A stretch of 64,000 nt of DNA from Planococcaceae bacterium Storch 2/2-2 (lineage in GTDB: Bacteria > Bacillota > Bacilli > Bacillales_A > Planococcaceae). The notes under the pieces were generated by a model. The model saw only the letters and a program-made list of their open reading frames with translations, was not told where the DNA came from and made no database searches. The stretch spans positions 62,001 through 126,000 of the forward strand of contig WOYE01000008.1 in the NCBI GenBank assembly GCA_009740415.1, read 5' to 3'. The position numbers and the translations under genes are program-made. This document shows, piece by piece, positions 1-8,922 of the stretch (position 1 is the stretch's first letter; each line of letters starts with the position of its first letter).

Positions 1-272
1 GTTAATCGAACGTTCATAAAGTTCGACTGTTTTAAAATCGATACACGCTTCGCAAACTCACTCGAAGGAATGTCTTTCGCGCGATCTTCATCGATAATGA
101 CTTCACCCGAGTCGATGTCGATCAAACGACTAACCATCGAAAGCAACGTCGACTTACCCGCACCGTTCGGCCCGATAAATGACGTAATTTTTTGAGGATG
201 GATGTCGACATCCACCTTTTCAACGACTGCTTTCTCGCCGTAGAACTTTGACAACCCACGGACTTTGATCAT
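1..272 (-). CDS. yclP: Iron-siderophore ABC transporter ATPase, YclP-like (partial, cut by window edge)
   Basis: N-terminal 90 residues of an ABC ATPase that powers ferric siderophore import. The Walker A motif GPNGAGKS is at residues 34-41, followed by the ILKQSN Q-loop region typical of the YclP/FecE group. ATG at 272 overlaps the TGA of the upstream permease by 4 nt (ATGA), so it is the third gene of a yclNOP-type operon. In B. subtilis the homologous system imports petrobactin-type siderophores. That substrate is only inferred here. The signature motif and Walker B lie beyond position 1. Confidence 0.9.
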   Translation of the reverse strand, partial: MIKVRGLSKFYGEKAVVEKVDVDIHPQKITSFIGPNGAGKSTLLSMVSRLIDIDSGEVIIDEDRAKDIPSSEFAKRVSILKQSNFMNVRL

Positions 273-1219
273 GCTGATCGACTCTCCTTTAATAATAAGT
301 AAATGAAGTAAATACCACCGATGAAGTTAATGATGACGCTCAATGTCGTCGAGAAGGCGAAGACGCGTTCTACGACCCACTGTCCTCCAACGAGTGCGAT
401 AATGCTCATAAACCCTGCACCTGTAATTAAAATCGAATGTTTGTACGTTTTGAAAAACTCATACGACAAGTTGGCTACGATTAAACCGAAAAACGTAATC
501 GGTCCAACGAGCGCTGTCGATACCGCGATTAAAATCGATGATAAAACGAGCATTCGTTTCACGATTTTGTCGTATTCGACCCCGAGGTTGACCGCGACAT
601 CTCTACCGAGTGACAAAACGTCTAACTGGCTCATGAAGCGCCAGCCGATCACGATGACGACCGCTATAATAGCGAGCGCCCACCAAATGAGGTCTGCGTT
701 AATGTTGTTAAAACTTGCGAACATTTTATCTTGTACGCGTAAAAATTCGTTCGGATCGATCAATACTTGTAAAAACGTCGTCACACTTTGGAAAAACGTT
801 CCGACGATAATTCCGACGAGCAGTAAAAAGTAAATCGGGCGCTGCCCTTTTCGGAATAAAAACTTGTAAAGCAAAAGTGCGAATACGATCATCGCAACAA
901 CTGATAGTACGAAGTTTAGTTGCGAGTTGATAATAAACGCGCTCGTTGATCCGAAGAAGAAAATTAAAACCGTCTGCAACAAAATGTAGAGCGAATCGAG
1001 ACCCATAATGCTCGGTGTTAAAATCCGGTTATGCGTAATCGTCTGGAAAATAACCGTCGAATACGCGATCGCCACACCGGTCAAAATCATCGCTGCTACT
1101 TTCATCACTCGCTTCGGCAACGCGTAATCAAAACTTCCATTTAAATCGTGGAAGAGATACCCTGTGATCGCACCGAGTGATAACAAAATGAGTATGATAA
1201 ATTTCGTCGTATTACGCAT
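269..1219 (-). CDS. yclO: Iron-siderophore ABC transporter permease, YclO-like
   Basis: FecCD/BtuC-family inner-membrane permease of 316 residues with about nine hydrophobic segments, pairing with the YclN-like permease and the YclP-like ATPase. I start it at the ATG at 1219 (MRNTTKF) rather than the longer frame because GGGGGAAA precedes it at good spacing. This leaves an 8-nt overlap with the upstream permease, as expected in this operon. The sequence closely follows the YclO family throughout (for example the ITHNRILTPSIMGLDSLY stretch). Function is ferric siderophore translocation. The exact siderophore cannot be read from the sequence. Confidence 0.92.
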   Translation of the reverse strand: MRNTTKFIILILLSLGAITGYLFHDLNGSFDYALPKRVMKVAAMILTGVAIAYSTVIFQTITHNRILTPSIMGLDSLYILLQTVLIFFFGSTSAFIINSQLNFVLSVVAMIVFALLLYKFLFRKGQRPIYFLLLVGIIVGTFFQSVTTFLQVLIDPNEFLRVQDKMFASFNNINADLIWWALAIIAVVIVIGWRFMSQLDVLSLGRDVAVNLGVEYDKIVKRMLVLSSILIAVSTALVGPITFFGLIVANLSYEFFKTYKHSILITGAGFMSIIALVGGQWVVERVFAFSTTLSVIINFIGGIYFIYLLLKESRSA

Positions 1220-2162
1220 ATGCTTTCCCCCTAAACAACATGAAGAGGAAGATCGCACTTCCGATAACTCCTACCATTAAACTGATCGAAATTTCGTAAG
1301 GGAAAATGATAACCCTTCCTAAAATATCGCAAATGAGCAAAAACGCCGCTCCTAACAATGCCGTATGTGGCAACGTCTTTTGCAAATGATCTCCTTGGAA
1401 AATCGAAACGATATTCGGGATGATCAGTCCTAAGAAAGGAATCATTCCGACCGTAAGTACGACGGTTGTAGTAATCAATGCCACTAACACTAATCCGATA
1501 TTGACGATTCGTTTGTAGGCGACTCCTAAGTTTTTCGAGAAGTCTTCTCCCATACCTGCCACCGTGAAACGGTTCGCATAAATGTACGCGATAATGATGA
1601 CAGGTATGCTAATGTACAACAATTCGAAACGCCCTTTCATAATCATCGAAAAATCTCCTTGTAACCAAGCCGACATGTTTTGGATGACGTTCGCTCGATA
1701 AGCAAAAAATGTCGTAACCGATGATAAAATGTTACCGAACATGAGCCCAACGAGCGGAATGAAAATAGCATCCTTAAACTTAATGCGGTCTAAAATTTGC
1801 ATAAAGAGCAGCGTGCCGGCTAGCGCGAATGCAAAAGCGACGACCATTTTTTCAATTGTAGATGCGTTCGCAAAAAGTAACATCGATACTAAAATCCCTA
1901 AACGGGTCGCATCGAGCGTTCCTGCTGTCGTCGGAGACACGAACTTGTTTCTACTAAGCTGTTGCATAATTAACCCTGCAATACTCATGCCTGCCCCTGC
2001 GAGAATGATCGCGATGAGACGAGGAACACGGCTTAATAAGAAAATCTCGGTCTGTTCCGACTTAAAATCTAATAAGTCTGTCGGCGAAATACTACTCACC
2101 CCTACAAAAAGGGAGAGAATGGACAATATGATGACTGCGAGTACTAAGTAACGTTTCTTCAA
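1212..2162 (-). CDS. yclN: Iron-siderophore ABC transporter permease, YclN-like
   Basis: First gene of the siderophore import operon, a FecCD-family permease of 316 residues. The chosen start is TTG at 2162 (MKKRYLVLAV), which has GGAG eight bases upstream and matches the length of the YclN family. The ATG at 2252 has no ribosome site and would add a non-hydrophobic 30-residue tail. Family blocks such as QQLSRNKFVSPTTAGTLD and the C-terminal FLFMLFRGKAYA are clear. A sigma-A promoter flanked by Fur boxes lies upstream, so iron repression is expected. No binding-protein gene (yclQ) is visible on this side. Confidence 0.93.
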   Translation of the reverse strand: MKKRYLVLAVIILSILSLFVGVSSISPTDLLDFKSEQTEIFLLSRVPRLIAIILAGAGMSIAGLIMQQLSRNKFVSPTTAGTLDATRLGILVSMLLFANASTIEKMVVAFAFALAGTLLFMQILDRIKFKDAIFIPLVGLMFGNILSSVTTFFAYRANVIQNMSAWLQGDFSMIMKGRFELLYISIPVIIIAYIYANRFTVAGMGEDFSKNLGVAYKRIVNIGLVLVALITTTVVLTVGMIPFLGLIIPNIVSIFQGDHLQKTLPHTALLGAAFLLICDILGRVIIFPYEISISLMVGVIGSAIFLFMLFRGKAYA

Positions 2163-2211
2163 TGTCAAATCTCCGATATCGAATATTTTGCACTCTCGAG
2201 CGAGAAACGAA

Positions 2212-2226
2212 TGATAATCGTTATCA
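2212..2226. promoter_or_regulatory. Fur box (proximal, siderophore operon)
   Basis: TGATAATCGTTATCA matches the 7-1-7 Fur consensus TGATAATNATTATCA at 14 of 15 positions. It lies between the -10 box at 2242-2247 and the yclN-like start, where a bound repressor would block initiation. Confidence 0.9.
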
Positions 2227-2241
2227 CCAAGGTGCAATCTC

Positions 2242-2270
2242 ATTATAAGCATCGTTCATTTGTTCGTCAA
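2242..2270 (-). promoter_or_regulatory. Sigma-A promoter of the siderophore operon
   Basis: On the minus strand TTGACG (2270-2265), a 17-bp spacer and TATAAT (2247-2242) form a near-consensus promoter reading into the yclN-like gene. Fur boxes lie on both sides. Confidence 0.85.
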
Positions 2271-2278
2271 CCGTTAAT

Positions 2279-2293
2279 TGAAAACTATTATCA
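2279..2293. promoter_or_regulatory. Fur box (distal, siderophore operon)
   Basis: TGAAAACTATTATCA matches the Fur 7-1-7 consensus at 13 of 15 positions and sits just upstream of the -35 hexamer. Confidence 0.75.
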
Positions 2294-2682
2294 ATACCTT
2301 TTCAATGACCAAGAAATGAATGAAAAATCGAACATTTCCTTTGAAAAAGTCCATGTTTTCGAACGTAAAATGAACCGCTCTCTTCACATAGTACTTATAA
2401 TACTAAACTTTCAGACGTTTTTGGAGATTTTTTAACATTTTTATTGAAAGTACGTTGAAAATGGAAACGGATCTTTAAAAACTTCTCACTAAAAAATGTC
2501 CATAACTCCAACTCTATCAACGTTTTCATCGTATCCGCTCTCCAAATCCTTCCAATTGAAAACTATTATCAAATGATTAGAAAGTAATAGACGTTTTTCA
2601 AGCTTTCATAATCCACTTCCTCACGATAGCCTTTCGTCTCCCTTTCTTCCTTCTCCACGATTGCTACTTCACATAACAAACG
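2294..2682. other. AT-rich intergenic region with a third Fur-like box
   Basis: No gene is visible here. The stretch is AT-rich and carries a further TGAAAACTATTATCA at 2557-2571, identical to the copy at 2279-2293. Nothing else is recognised apart from the flanking promoter and terminator. Confidence 0.6.
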
Positions 2683-2723
2683 AAAAAAGCTCCACCCTTT
2701 CTAATGGAAAGAGCGGAGCTTTT
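2683..2723 (-). terminator. Rho-independent terminator
   Basis: A stem of AAAGCTCC-CCCTTTC with GGAAAG-GCGGAGCTTT around a TAAT loop. On the minus strand it ends in a T run just after the lipoprotein gene. Confidence 0.85.
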
Positions 2724-2734
2724 ATGAATCGTAC

Positions 2735-3544
2735 TTAATCCATTTCAATTAACTGGTCTTCTACTTCTTTTGGAACTTGAATCGGTTTCAGTTCGTTCAT
2801 ATTCGACAATTTATTTTCCACACGTTGCGTAATCTTTTCAACACCGTCTTGGAAAACGACCGTCGCTTTCGTATCTAACACGTATTCCTTCAATTGCTTC
2901 GTCTTTTGGTCGACGACTAACTCGATGCTCACTTGTTCCCCGTCGATCTCTTCTGCATAATCTAACGGAATGAAATCTCCGATATTCGTCGCTGCCATTT
3001 GGTTAATGAAGTCTTGATCTTCTTTCGCACTCGTCAAAATGGTTAACAGGTAGTCATCGCCTTGTTCTTTCACACTAATTTTTTCTGACACTTCAATGAG
3101 TGGACGGAAATCAGCGATCACTTCTTTTTGTGCACCGACTTCTTCAACGTCGTACGGAATGTGTGCCCATCCTTCCATCGGCTTTCCTTCTGCATCTTCC
3201 GTTACTTTTGAATAAATGCCATCGCCGACCATGTAGCTTTCATCTTCCATCAATCCTTCTTCACCGCCACCTAAATCCATCGCGACCGTTTGATGCATTG
3301 TAAACGGTTGACGCGTCAGTTTCGTAACGATTTCTGTTTTACGACGATGTTCTAACTCATTTTCAGGTTCAATGAGTTGGTCTAAAAAAATGTCAGACTG
3401 GATGCTTTCATAGCCACTAATTCCATTAAATATTTCTTCTAACAACTGTTCTTGAGAGACGTCCGATTCATTCACTACGTTGTCCGAACAACCTGCTACG
3501 AGCAACGTAACAGATAGTAAGAGGGTCATTGCTAATTTTTTCAT
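2735..3544 (-). CDS. Secreted lipoprotein, DUF6612-like
   Basis: Predicted lipoprotein of 269 residues. A signal peptide ends in the lipobox LVAGC with the lipidated Cys at residue 19. The rest is an acidic, soluble domain rich in beta-type sequence that resembles the LolA/LppX-like DUF6612 lipoproteins of Bacillaceae, which fold as an open half-barrel. It would sit on the outer face of the membrane. Its ligand is unknown. It lies 27 bp after hflX in the same direction and may be co-transcribed with it. A terminator follows. The family name is from memory and less certain than the lipoprotein call. Confidence 0.75.
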   Translation of the reverse strand: MKKLAMTLLLSVTLLVAGCSDNVVNESDVSQEQLLEEIFNGISGYESIQSDIFLDQLIEPENELEHRRKTEIVTKLTRQPFTMHQTVAMDLGGGEEGLMEDESYMVGDGIYSKVTEDAEGKPMEGWAHIPYDVEEVGAQKEVIADFRPLIEVSEKISVKEQGDDYLLTILTSAKEDQDFINQMAATNIGDFIPLDYAEEIDGEQVSIELVVDQKTKQLKEYVLDTKATVVFQDGVEKITQRVENKLSNMNELKPIQVPKEVEDQLIEMD

Positions 3545-3571
3545 GCGTCACCGTTCCTTTTCATTTCTCTT

Positions 3572-4840
3572 TTACGAAACGATGAACGCTTCGTATTTGT
3601 TCCGAATAGGTGTCGGCCACTCGACGACGAGCGCCGTTCCTTCTTCCTCATATTCCGTTTCGCGAACGTACGCACGCTCGTTTAAAAATGAGACGATGTC
3701 GCCGCGGTCAAACGGAATGAGTAGTTCATCGCGTACGTAATCTTTAAATACTTCATCTTCAATCATTTGCAACAACTCGGGCAATCCTGCGCCTTCTTTC
3801 GCACTCATCCAAATTTCATTGTCTTGTACGAACGGGTACGGCATATCCGTCCGATCCGCTTTGTTATAAATGTAGATCGTCGGAACGTCTTCCACACCGA
3901 CTTCTTCCAACGTTTCATTCGTCACTTGCATCATGTAACGATATTGCTCATGCGAGACGTCGACGACGTGAAGCAATAAATCGGCTTCCCTCGCCTCTTC
4001 CAACGTCGAGCGGAACGCTTTCACTAAATGGTGAGGCAATTTCGAAACGAAACCGACCGTATCCGTCAACATAAACTGTTTGTTGTTCGGCATCGTCACT
4101 TGGCGCACGGACGTGTCAAGCGTCGCAAACAACATATCTTTTTCAAACACTTGTTTCGCTTCTTCATCGTACAAATCGCGAAGCAAACTATTCATTAATG
4201 TCGACTTCCCAGCGTTCGTATATCCGACGATCGAGACGACAGGAATCGCACTTTTTTGCCGTTTTCGCCGTTGCGTCTCACGCTGTTTTTCAGCATGTTT
4301 CAATTCACGGTTCAACGATGCAATTTGATCTTCAATTTTACGACGGTCTAACTCTAACTTCGTTTCACCCGCACCACGGTTTTTGAATCCACCGCCTGTG
4401 CCGCCACCTTGTCGACTGAGTGATGAACGCAATCCGACGAGACGGGGTAAAAAATATTGCAACTGAGCGAGTTCAACTTGCATACGCGCTTCTTTCGTTT
4501 GAGCACGACGCGCAAAAATATCTAAAATGAGCATCGTTCGATCAATCACTTTGCAATCGAGTTCTTGTTCTAAGTTTCGAATTTGCGAAGGTGACAACTC
4601 ATCGTTGACGATGACGAGGTTCGCATCGTATTGATCGTAGGCTCTTCGAATATCGAGCACCTTTCCTTTTCCAACGTAATGCGTCGGATGCCTTCTTGGC
4701 AAACGTTGCGTCACTTCACCGACGACGATGACTTGAAGCGCTTTTGATAAATTGCGTAGTTCTTCCATTTCATAATCGAACTCTTCGTGGTGATCTTCCT
4801 CTACCGCGACGAGTATCGCACGTTCTTCGAGCAGCTCCAT
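3572..4840 (-). CDS. hflX: Ribosome-associated GTPase HflX
   Basis: GTPase of 422 residues that binds the 50S subunit and can split or rescue stalled ribosomes. An N-terminal HflX domain (about 1-190) includes the Gly-rich linker RQGGGTGGGF at 143-152. A G domain follows with G1 GYTNAGKS at 206-213, G3 DTVG at 260-263, G4 NKAD at 326-329 and a G5-like SAK at 346-348. All nucleotide-binding motifs are intact and the length is normal for the family. The start has a good AAGGAGG site. It stands alone apart from the lipoprotein downstream. Confidence 0.96.
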   Translation of the reverse strand: MELLEERAILVAVEEDHHEEFDYEMEELRNLSKALQVIVVGEVTQRLPRRHPTHYVGKGKVLDIRRAYDQYDANLVIVNDELSPSQIRNLEQELDCKVIDRTMLILDIFARRAQTKEARMQVELAQLQYFLPRLVGLRSSLSRQGGGTGGGFKNRGAGETKLELDRRKIEDQIASLNRELKHAEKQRETQRRKRQKSAIPVVSIVGYTNAGKSTLMNSLLRDLYDEEAKQVFEKDMLFATLDTSVRQVTMPNNKQFMLTDTVGFVSKLPHHLVKAFRSTLEEAREADLLLHVVDVSHEQYRYMMQVTNETLEEVGVEDVPTIYIYNKADRTDMPYPFVQDNEIWMSAKEGAGLPELLQMIEDEVFKDYVRDELLIPFDRGDIVSFLNERAYVRETEYEEEGTALVVEWPTPIRNKYEAFIVS

Positions 4841-4941
4841 TCATACATTCCTCCTTCACAAGATGCTTCTTAGTATATCATAGGACACCTTCTGAACTCT
4901 CGTTCGAACGATACCGTACTTTTTTGAACGGATGATGAACG

Positions 4942-4975
4942 AAAAAACGCTCCCTGTCGAAAGGGAGCGTTTTTG
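4942..4975 (-). terminator. Rho-independent terminator after the YerD-like gene
   Basis: AAAACGCTCCCT and AAGGGAGCGTTTT pair around a GTCGA loop, with a T run on the minus strand. Confidence 0.9.
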
Positions 4976-4998
4976 CATGTTGAATGATGCTCATTCAA

Positions 4999-6573
4999 TT
5001 AGTCTTTCATAATCTCTTCAAACGGGTACACACGTCCACGATCGTCTTTGTAAACGAGGTGTTCACGTGAAATTTTCGTTGGCGAGTCAAGACCTGCTGC
5101 TGCTGCGATACGGAATAAACCTTCGCGCATCGTTAAGATGTAGTTCGTTACACGGAATTTCTTCTCGTCGACGACGAGTCCGTTTTGTAACTTCGGATCA
5201 GTTGTTGCAACACCTGTCGGACAGTCGTTCGTATGACATTGGTGAGCCATAATACATCCGACTGAAATCATGAAGGCACGCGCACTTTGTACGAGGTCCG
5301 CACCGAGTGCCATCGCGATTGCTGCTGCGTCTGGTGTCGTTACTTTACCTGATGCAATAATTTTCACGCGGTCACGTACACCGTGCTCGCGAAGTGATTC
5401 GTCTAAAATTGGAAGTGCTGAACGTAATGGTAAACCTAAGCTGTCCGCTAAATCTTGGTACGTCGCACCCGATCCACCCTCTCCACCGTCAAGTGAAATG
5501 AAGTCTGGACCGCGGCCTGTCTCTTTCATAAACGCTGAGAACTCGTCCGCATCTTGCTTACTACCGATAACAACTTTAATACCGACTGGTTTTCCTGAGT
5601 TTTCACGGATCATGTCGATAAAGTCAAACAATGATGGGTAATCATCGAACTGACGGAAACGGTTCGGACTGTTAATCGTCGTATATGGAACAACGTTACG
5701 AATTTCAGCGATCTCTTCCGTTACTTTTTCACCTTCGATATGTCCCCCACGCATTTTAGAACCTTGAGCGATCTTAATTTCGAACGCTTTAATTTGTGGG
5801 TTTGCTGCTTTTTCTTTCAATAACTCAACGCTGAACTCTCCTTCTTTCGTACGGTATCCGTACAAACCAGAACCGATCTGAGCGATCAAGTCTGCTCCAC
5901 CTTGTAAGTGGTAAGGAGAAACTCCACCTTCCCCAGTGTTCATCCAAGAACCTGGTACTCTTGAAATACCTCCTGATAACGCAAGAATGGCGTTTTCACC
6001 GAGGCCCCCATAACTCATAGCTGATTGACCGATAAATCCACGAACACGGAATGGCTGTTCACAGTTCGGCCCGATGACGACTGCATCTTCTTCTGGTAAT
6101 AACCATGGTAACGCGTCTACTTCTTCACGATGTTCACTACGTGAGAATAAGTTATCTTCATCGATCACATATTTCATCGTTTTGACTAACTCGCTATTGT
6201 CGACACGCATTTCTTCTGTCTGTTTTGTAAACATCGAGTTACGTAAATAATAACCTGGTTGTGAGAAGTCCTTTTTCGAACCGAAACCGATGACACTGCT
6301 TAAATATTTACCTGGAAGAACCATGTGTAAATATTCTTGACGACTAAACGGTTGGTTCTCATTGTCGCCATCGAATAAGTATTGACGCAACTCTGGACCG
6401 ATCTTTTCTGTTAAATAACGCGCTCGCCCGAGAAGTGGGAAGTTACGCAAAATTGCGTGTTGCTTCTGTTTCCGGTCGAAGAAATATAAGTATAACACTG
6501 TACCAATAGGACCAATTACTAAGAAAAATACTAAAAGTGCTGCTGTAATTGAAATACCTTCCAACCAAACCAT
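4999..6573 (-). CDS. yerD: FMN-binding glutamate-synthase-family protein, YerD-like
   Basis: 524-residue protein with one N-terminal membrane segment (about 5-30) and a large domain homologous to the FMN-binding half of the glutamate synthase large subunit. The barrel carries LDGGEGGSGATY, IASGKV and a Cys cluster CIMAHQCHTNDC that matches the iron-sulfur region of GltB. The amidotransferase half is absent, so this is not a complete glutamate synthase. It is probably a membrane-tethered flavoenzyme of unknown substrate, as for B. subtilis YerD. ATG at 6573 was chosen because AGGTG precedes it and the length then matches YerD. The frame extends 20 codons further upstream. Confidence 0.88.
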   Translation of the reverse strand: MVWLEGISITAALLVFFLVIGPIGTVLYLYFFDRKQKQHAILRNFPLLGRARYLTEKIGPELRQYLFDGDNENQPFSRQEYLHMVLPGKYLSSVIGFGSKKDFSQPGYYLRNSMFTKQTEEMRVDNSELVKTMKYVIDEDNLFSRSEHREEVDALPWLLPEEDAVVIGPNCEQPFRVRGFIGQSAMSYGGLGENAILALSGGISRVPGSWMNTGEGGVSPYHLQGGADLIAQIGSGLYGYRTKEGEFSVELLKEKAANPQIKAFEIKIAQGSKMRGGHIEGEKVTEEIAEIRNVVPYTTINSPNRFRQFDDYPSLFDFIDMIRENSGKPVGIKVVIGSKQDADEFSAFMKETGRGPDFISLDGGEGGSGATYQDLADSLGLPLRSALPILDESLREHGVRDRVKIIASGKVTTPDAAAIAMALGADLVQSARAFMISVGCIMAHQCHTNDCPTGVATTDPKLQNGLVVDEKKFRVTNYILTMREGLFRIAAAAGLDSPTKISREHLVYKDDRGRVYPFEEIMKD

Positions 6574-6701
6574 TTCTACACCTTCTTCACTTAATATTTG
6601 ATATCGTGGAATTAAATTCTTTGTCACAATCAAGCGCTATCATGTATTGTTAAATACAGTCATACGACTACACAAACTTAGTTCTTAGGAGGTCTTTATC
6701 A

Positions 6702-7430
6702 ATGATTAACTTATTAACTTCACACGCAAGTGTGCGAAAGTACAAAGATGAACCAATCTCAAAAGAAACCGTTTACGAACTTGTCAATGCTGGACAGCAC
6801 GCAGCAAGCTCGCACTTCGTGCAATCGTATTCAATCGTTCACGTGACGGACGATGAAACAAAAGAACAACTGGCGGAATTATCAAAAAACAAGGTTCAGA
6901 TTTTAGGCGCTGGGGCAGTACTCGTATTTTGTTCAGATTATCGTCGCCTTGAAAAGGCTGCGGAATTACACGATGAATCCGTTGAATACGGTTACGCGGA
7001 AAACACGCTCGTTGGCGCAATCGATGTTGCTCTATGCGCACAAAATATCGCCATCGCATCTGAATCAAAAGGTTACGGCATTTGTTACATCGGCGGCGTA
7101 CGAAACGCACCGGATGAAATTAGCGACCTTTTAAAATTACCAAAAGGCGTCATGCCTCTTTTTGCAATGACGATCGGTGTTCCAGCTCAAGAAAATGACG
7201 TGAAGCCTCGTCTTCCGATAGAAGCTGTTCTACACGAGAACGAATATGATGACTCGAAATATGACGAACTGTTACCACAATATGATGAAACTATGAAAGC
7301 ATACTACTCACAGCGCTCATCAAATCGCAAAGTGAGTACATGGACGGAGCAAATGACGGACTTCTTGAAGTCGCCAAAGCGTACGTACATGGGAGAATCT
7401 CTCGCACGTCAAGGATACAACAATAAGTAA
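6702..7430 (+). CDS. NADPH-dependent nitro/flavin reductase, NfsA/NfrA family
   Basis: 242-residue nitroreductase-fold protein that uses FMN and NAD(P)H to reduce quinones, nitro compounds or free FMN. The N-terminal SVRKYKDEPI motif places the FMN-binding Arg, and ICYIGGVRN and the C-terminal YMGESLARQGY region are typical of NfrA1/NfsA. The start has a strong TTAGGAGG site. It is divergent from the YerD-like gene, so the two share a 128-bp promoter region. The physiological substrate is unknown. A likely role is detoxification or redox balance. Confidence 0.9.
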   Translation: MINLLTSHASVRKYKDEPISKETVYELVNAGQHAASSHFVQSYSIVHVTDDETKEQLAELSKNKVQILGAGAVLVFCSDYRRLEKAAELHDESVEYGYAENTLVGAIDVALCAQNIAIASESKGYGICYIGGVRNAPDEISDLLKLPKGVMPLFAMTIGVPAQENDVKPRLPIEAVLHENEYDDSKYDELLPQYDETMKAYYSQRSSNRKVSTWTEQMTDFLKSPKRTYMGESLARQGYNNK

Positions 7431-7439
7431 TTGTTTGAA

Positions 7440-7467
7440 AGCTCATCGTGAAGAAAACGGTGGGCTT
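7440..7467 (+). terminator. Rho-independent terminator
   Basis: AGCTCATCGT pairs with ACGGTGGGCT (G-U pairs allowed), followed by TTTTT, directly after the reductase gene. Confidence 0.75.
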
Positions 7468-7538
7468 TTTCTTTCGGCTAGACTCTCTCTCCCTATTGTA
7501 CAAATGAAGAGCCCTTTCGTAAATAGCTACTTTGCAAA

Positions 7539-8135
7539 TTAAAGCCGATAAATGAGGAATTTTTCGTCGGGATCTGTATAAGACACTTCTATTTCTTCCA
7601 CGAGTTGGAAAGATGTATCATTTTCGATCCATTCCCGATACGAATCAATTGGGTAAAACAGAATAATTTCTACTGACCTTTTAAATTTTTCGACTGAACG
7701 AATAATATTTTGCATGACCTTCTTGAAAATTTCAAGCGCAAACGGATTGAAAAAATAAAAGAATGTATCTTCTTTTTCAACTTCATAACGTTCCGCATAT
7801 TCTCGAACGAAATCGATCGTTTTCCGTTGAATGGAAAAGTGATCGTAATACCGTTTTCGGTTTTCTAACGCACGCTCGTGCAATACCGGATTTCTTTCGA
7901 TGCCACGCACGTCGTTCGGAAAGTAATGACTCACATAAATCGGTAAACGTCCTTTTCCACTTCCGACATCAACGAATCGACCTCGATTCGGAAACTCATA
8001 CGTTTTGAAAAGTAGTTCTAAAGACTGATAAGGCGTTGCTTCATACCGGTTGTAATAGTGTGTCGAACTCGACAATTCGAACATACCGGTCGTCTCAATA
8101 TTGAGAAGCCGGTCCATCTTTTGATCGCTCGCCAT
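7539..8135 (-). CDS. Class I SAM-dependent methyltransferase, substrate unknown
   Basis: 198-residue single-domain protein with the SAM-binding motif I FVDVGSGKGR at 54-63, an acidic residue ending the next strand (GIERN), and an NPF triad (130-132) where many N- or O-methyltransferases carry the [D/N]PP[F/Y] motif. The start is supported by AAGGAGG eight bases upstream. It lies alone between convergent neighbours. No substrate can be assigned. It resembles small uncharacterised methyltransferases of Bacillaceae. Confidence 0.8.
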   Translation of the reverse strand: MASDQKMDRLLNIETTGMFELSSSTHYYNRYEATPYQSLELLFKTYEFPNRGRFVDVGSGKGRLPIYVSHYFPNDVRGIERNPVLHERALENRKRYYDHFSIQRKTIDFVREYAERYEVEKEDTFFYFFNPFALEIFKKVMQNIIRSVEKFKRSVEIILFYPIDSYREWIENDTSFQLVEEIEVSYTDPDEKFLIYRL

Positions 8136-8293
8136 CGGTGCCTCCTTACTTTCATTCTCTTCTCATCGCCTATACCATACCAGTCATTGTTCATTAGGTA
8201 AAGCTGAACTTCCGACGTGTCAAACGACTATAAATAGGGTATACTAGTGGTAGGGTAATATTCCTAATTATTAGAAAAAAGGGGTCGATCATT

Positions 8294-8803
8294 TTGTTAT
8301 CAGAAAAATTAGCAATCGCACTTAATGAACAAATGAACCGTGAATTCGACAGCGCGCACGCGTACATGGCAAAAGCGGCATTTTGCGAGTACAAAAACTA
8401 CAACGGTTTCGCAGCTTTCTACTTAGAACAAGCGAAAGAAGAACGTTTCCACGGCATGAAAATTTACAACTACTTAAACGACCGTGGTGTACGCGTATCA
8501 TTCCGCGACATTAAAGCGCCAGAAGCGAACTACGATTCATTACTCGACACGTTCAAGCAAGCACTTGATCACGAAAAAGAAGTAACGAAAGAGTATTACA
8601 AATTAACAGACCTCGCGATGGACGAGCGCGAACACGCGACGATTTCATTCCTCAACTGGTTCTTAGATGAACAAGTCGAAGAAGAAGCATCGTTCGATTC
8701 ACATATCGAATACTTAACACGAATCGGCGGCGACAAAAACGCACTCTTCATTTATGAAAAAGAACTCGGTGCACGTCAATTTAACGATACACAAGACGCA
8801 TAA
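8294..8803 (+). CDS. ftnA: Ferritin
   Basis: 169-residue non-heme ferritin, the subunit of a 24-mer iron store. The ferroxidase ligands E17, E50, H53, E94, Q127 and E130 fall at the same numbers as in E. coli FtnA. The TTG start at 8294 follows AAAGGGG. A candidate -10 TATACT lies at about 8239, but its -35 is poor. A strong terminator follows, so it is monocistronic. It oxidises Fe(II) and stores iron in the cytoplasm, which fits a window rich in iron-uptake genes. Confidence 0.95.
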   Translation: MLSEKLAIALNEQMNREFDSAHAYMAKAAFCEYKNYNGFAAFYLEQAKEERFHGMKIYNYLNDRGVRVSFRDIKAPEANYDSLLDTFKQALDHEKEVTKEYYKLTDLAMDEREHATISFLNWFLDEQVEEEASFDSHIEYLTRIGGDKNALFIYEKELGARQFNDTQDA

Positions 8804-8810
8804 GATGGAC

Positions 8811-8844
8811 AAAACAGCGCGAAACGTTTCGCAGCTGTTTTTTT
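8811..8844 (+). terminator. Rho-independent terminator of the ferritin gene
   Basis: AAAACAGC-GCGAAA and TTTCGC-GCTGTTTT pair almost completely, followed by a T run. Confidence 0.88.
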
Positions 8845-8891
8845 GTGTCCATTTTTTGAAGGTTGATTCTCATTTCAATTCTCAACGTACG

Positions 8892-8916
8892 AAAAAGACG
8901 AGCGAATTCGCTCGTC
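8892..8916 (-). terminator. Rho-independent terminator
   Basis: The perfect palindrome GACGAGCGAATTCGCTCGTC is followed on the minus strand by a T run, just after the YvlD-like gene. Confidence 0.85.
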
Positions 8917-8922
8917 TCTTCG

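Noticed and set aside
8225-8293. PerR box upstream of the ferritin gene
   Set aside because: TAATTATTA-like sequence is present but matches the 15-bp PerR consensus poorly. In AT-rich promoter DNA this is not enough.
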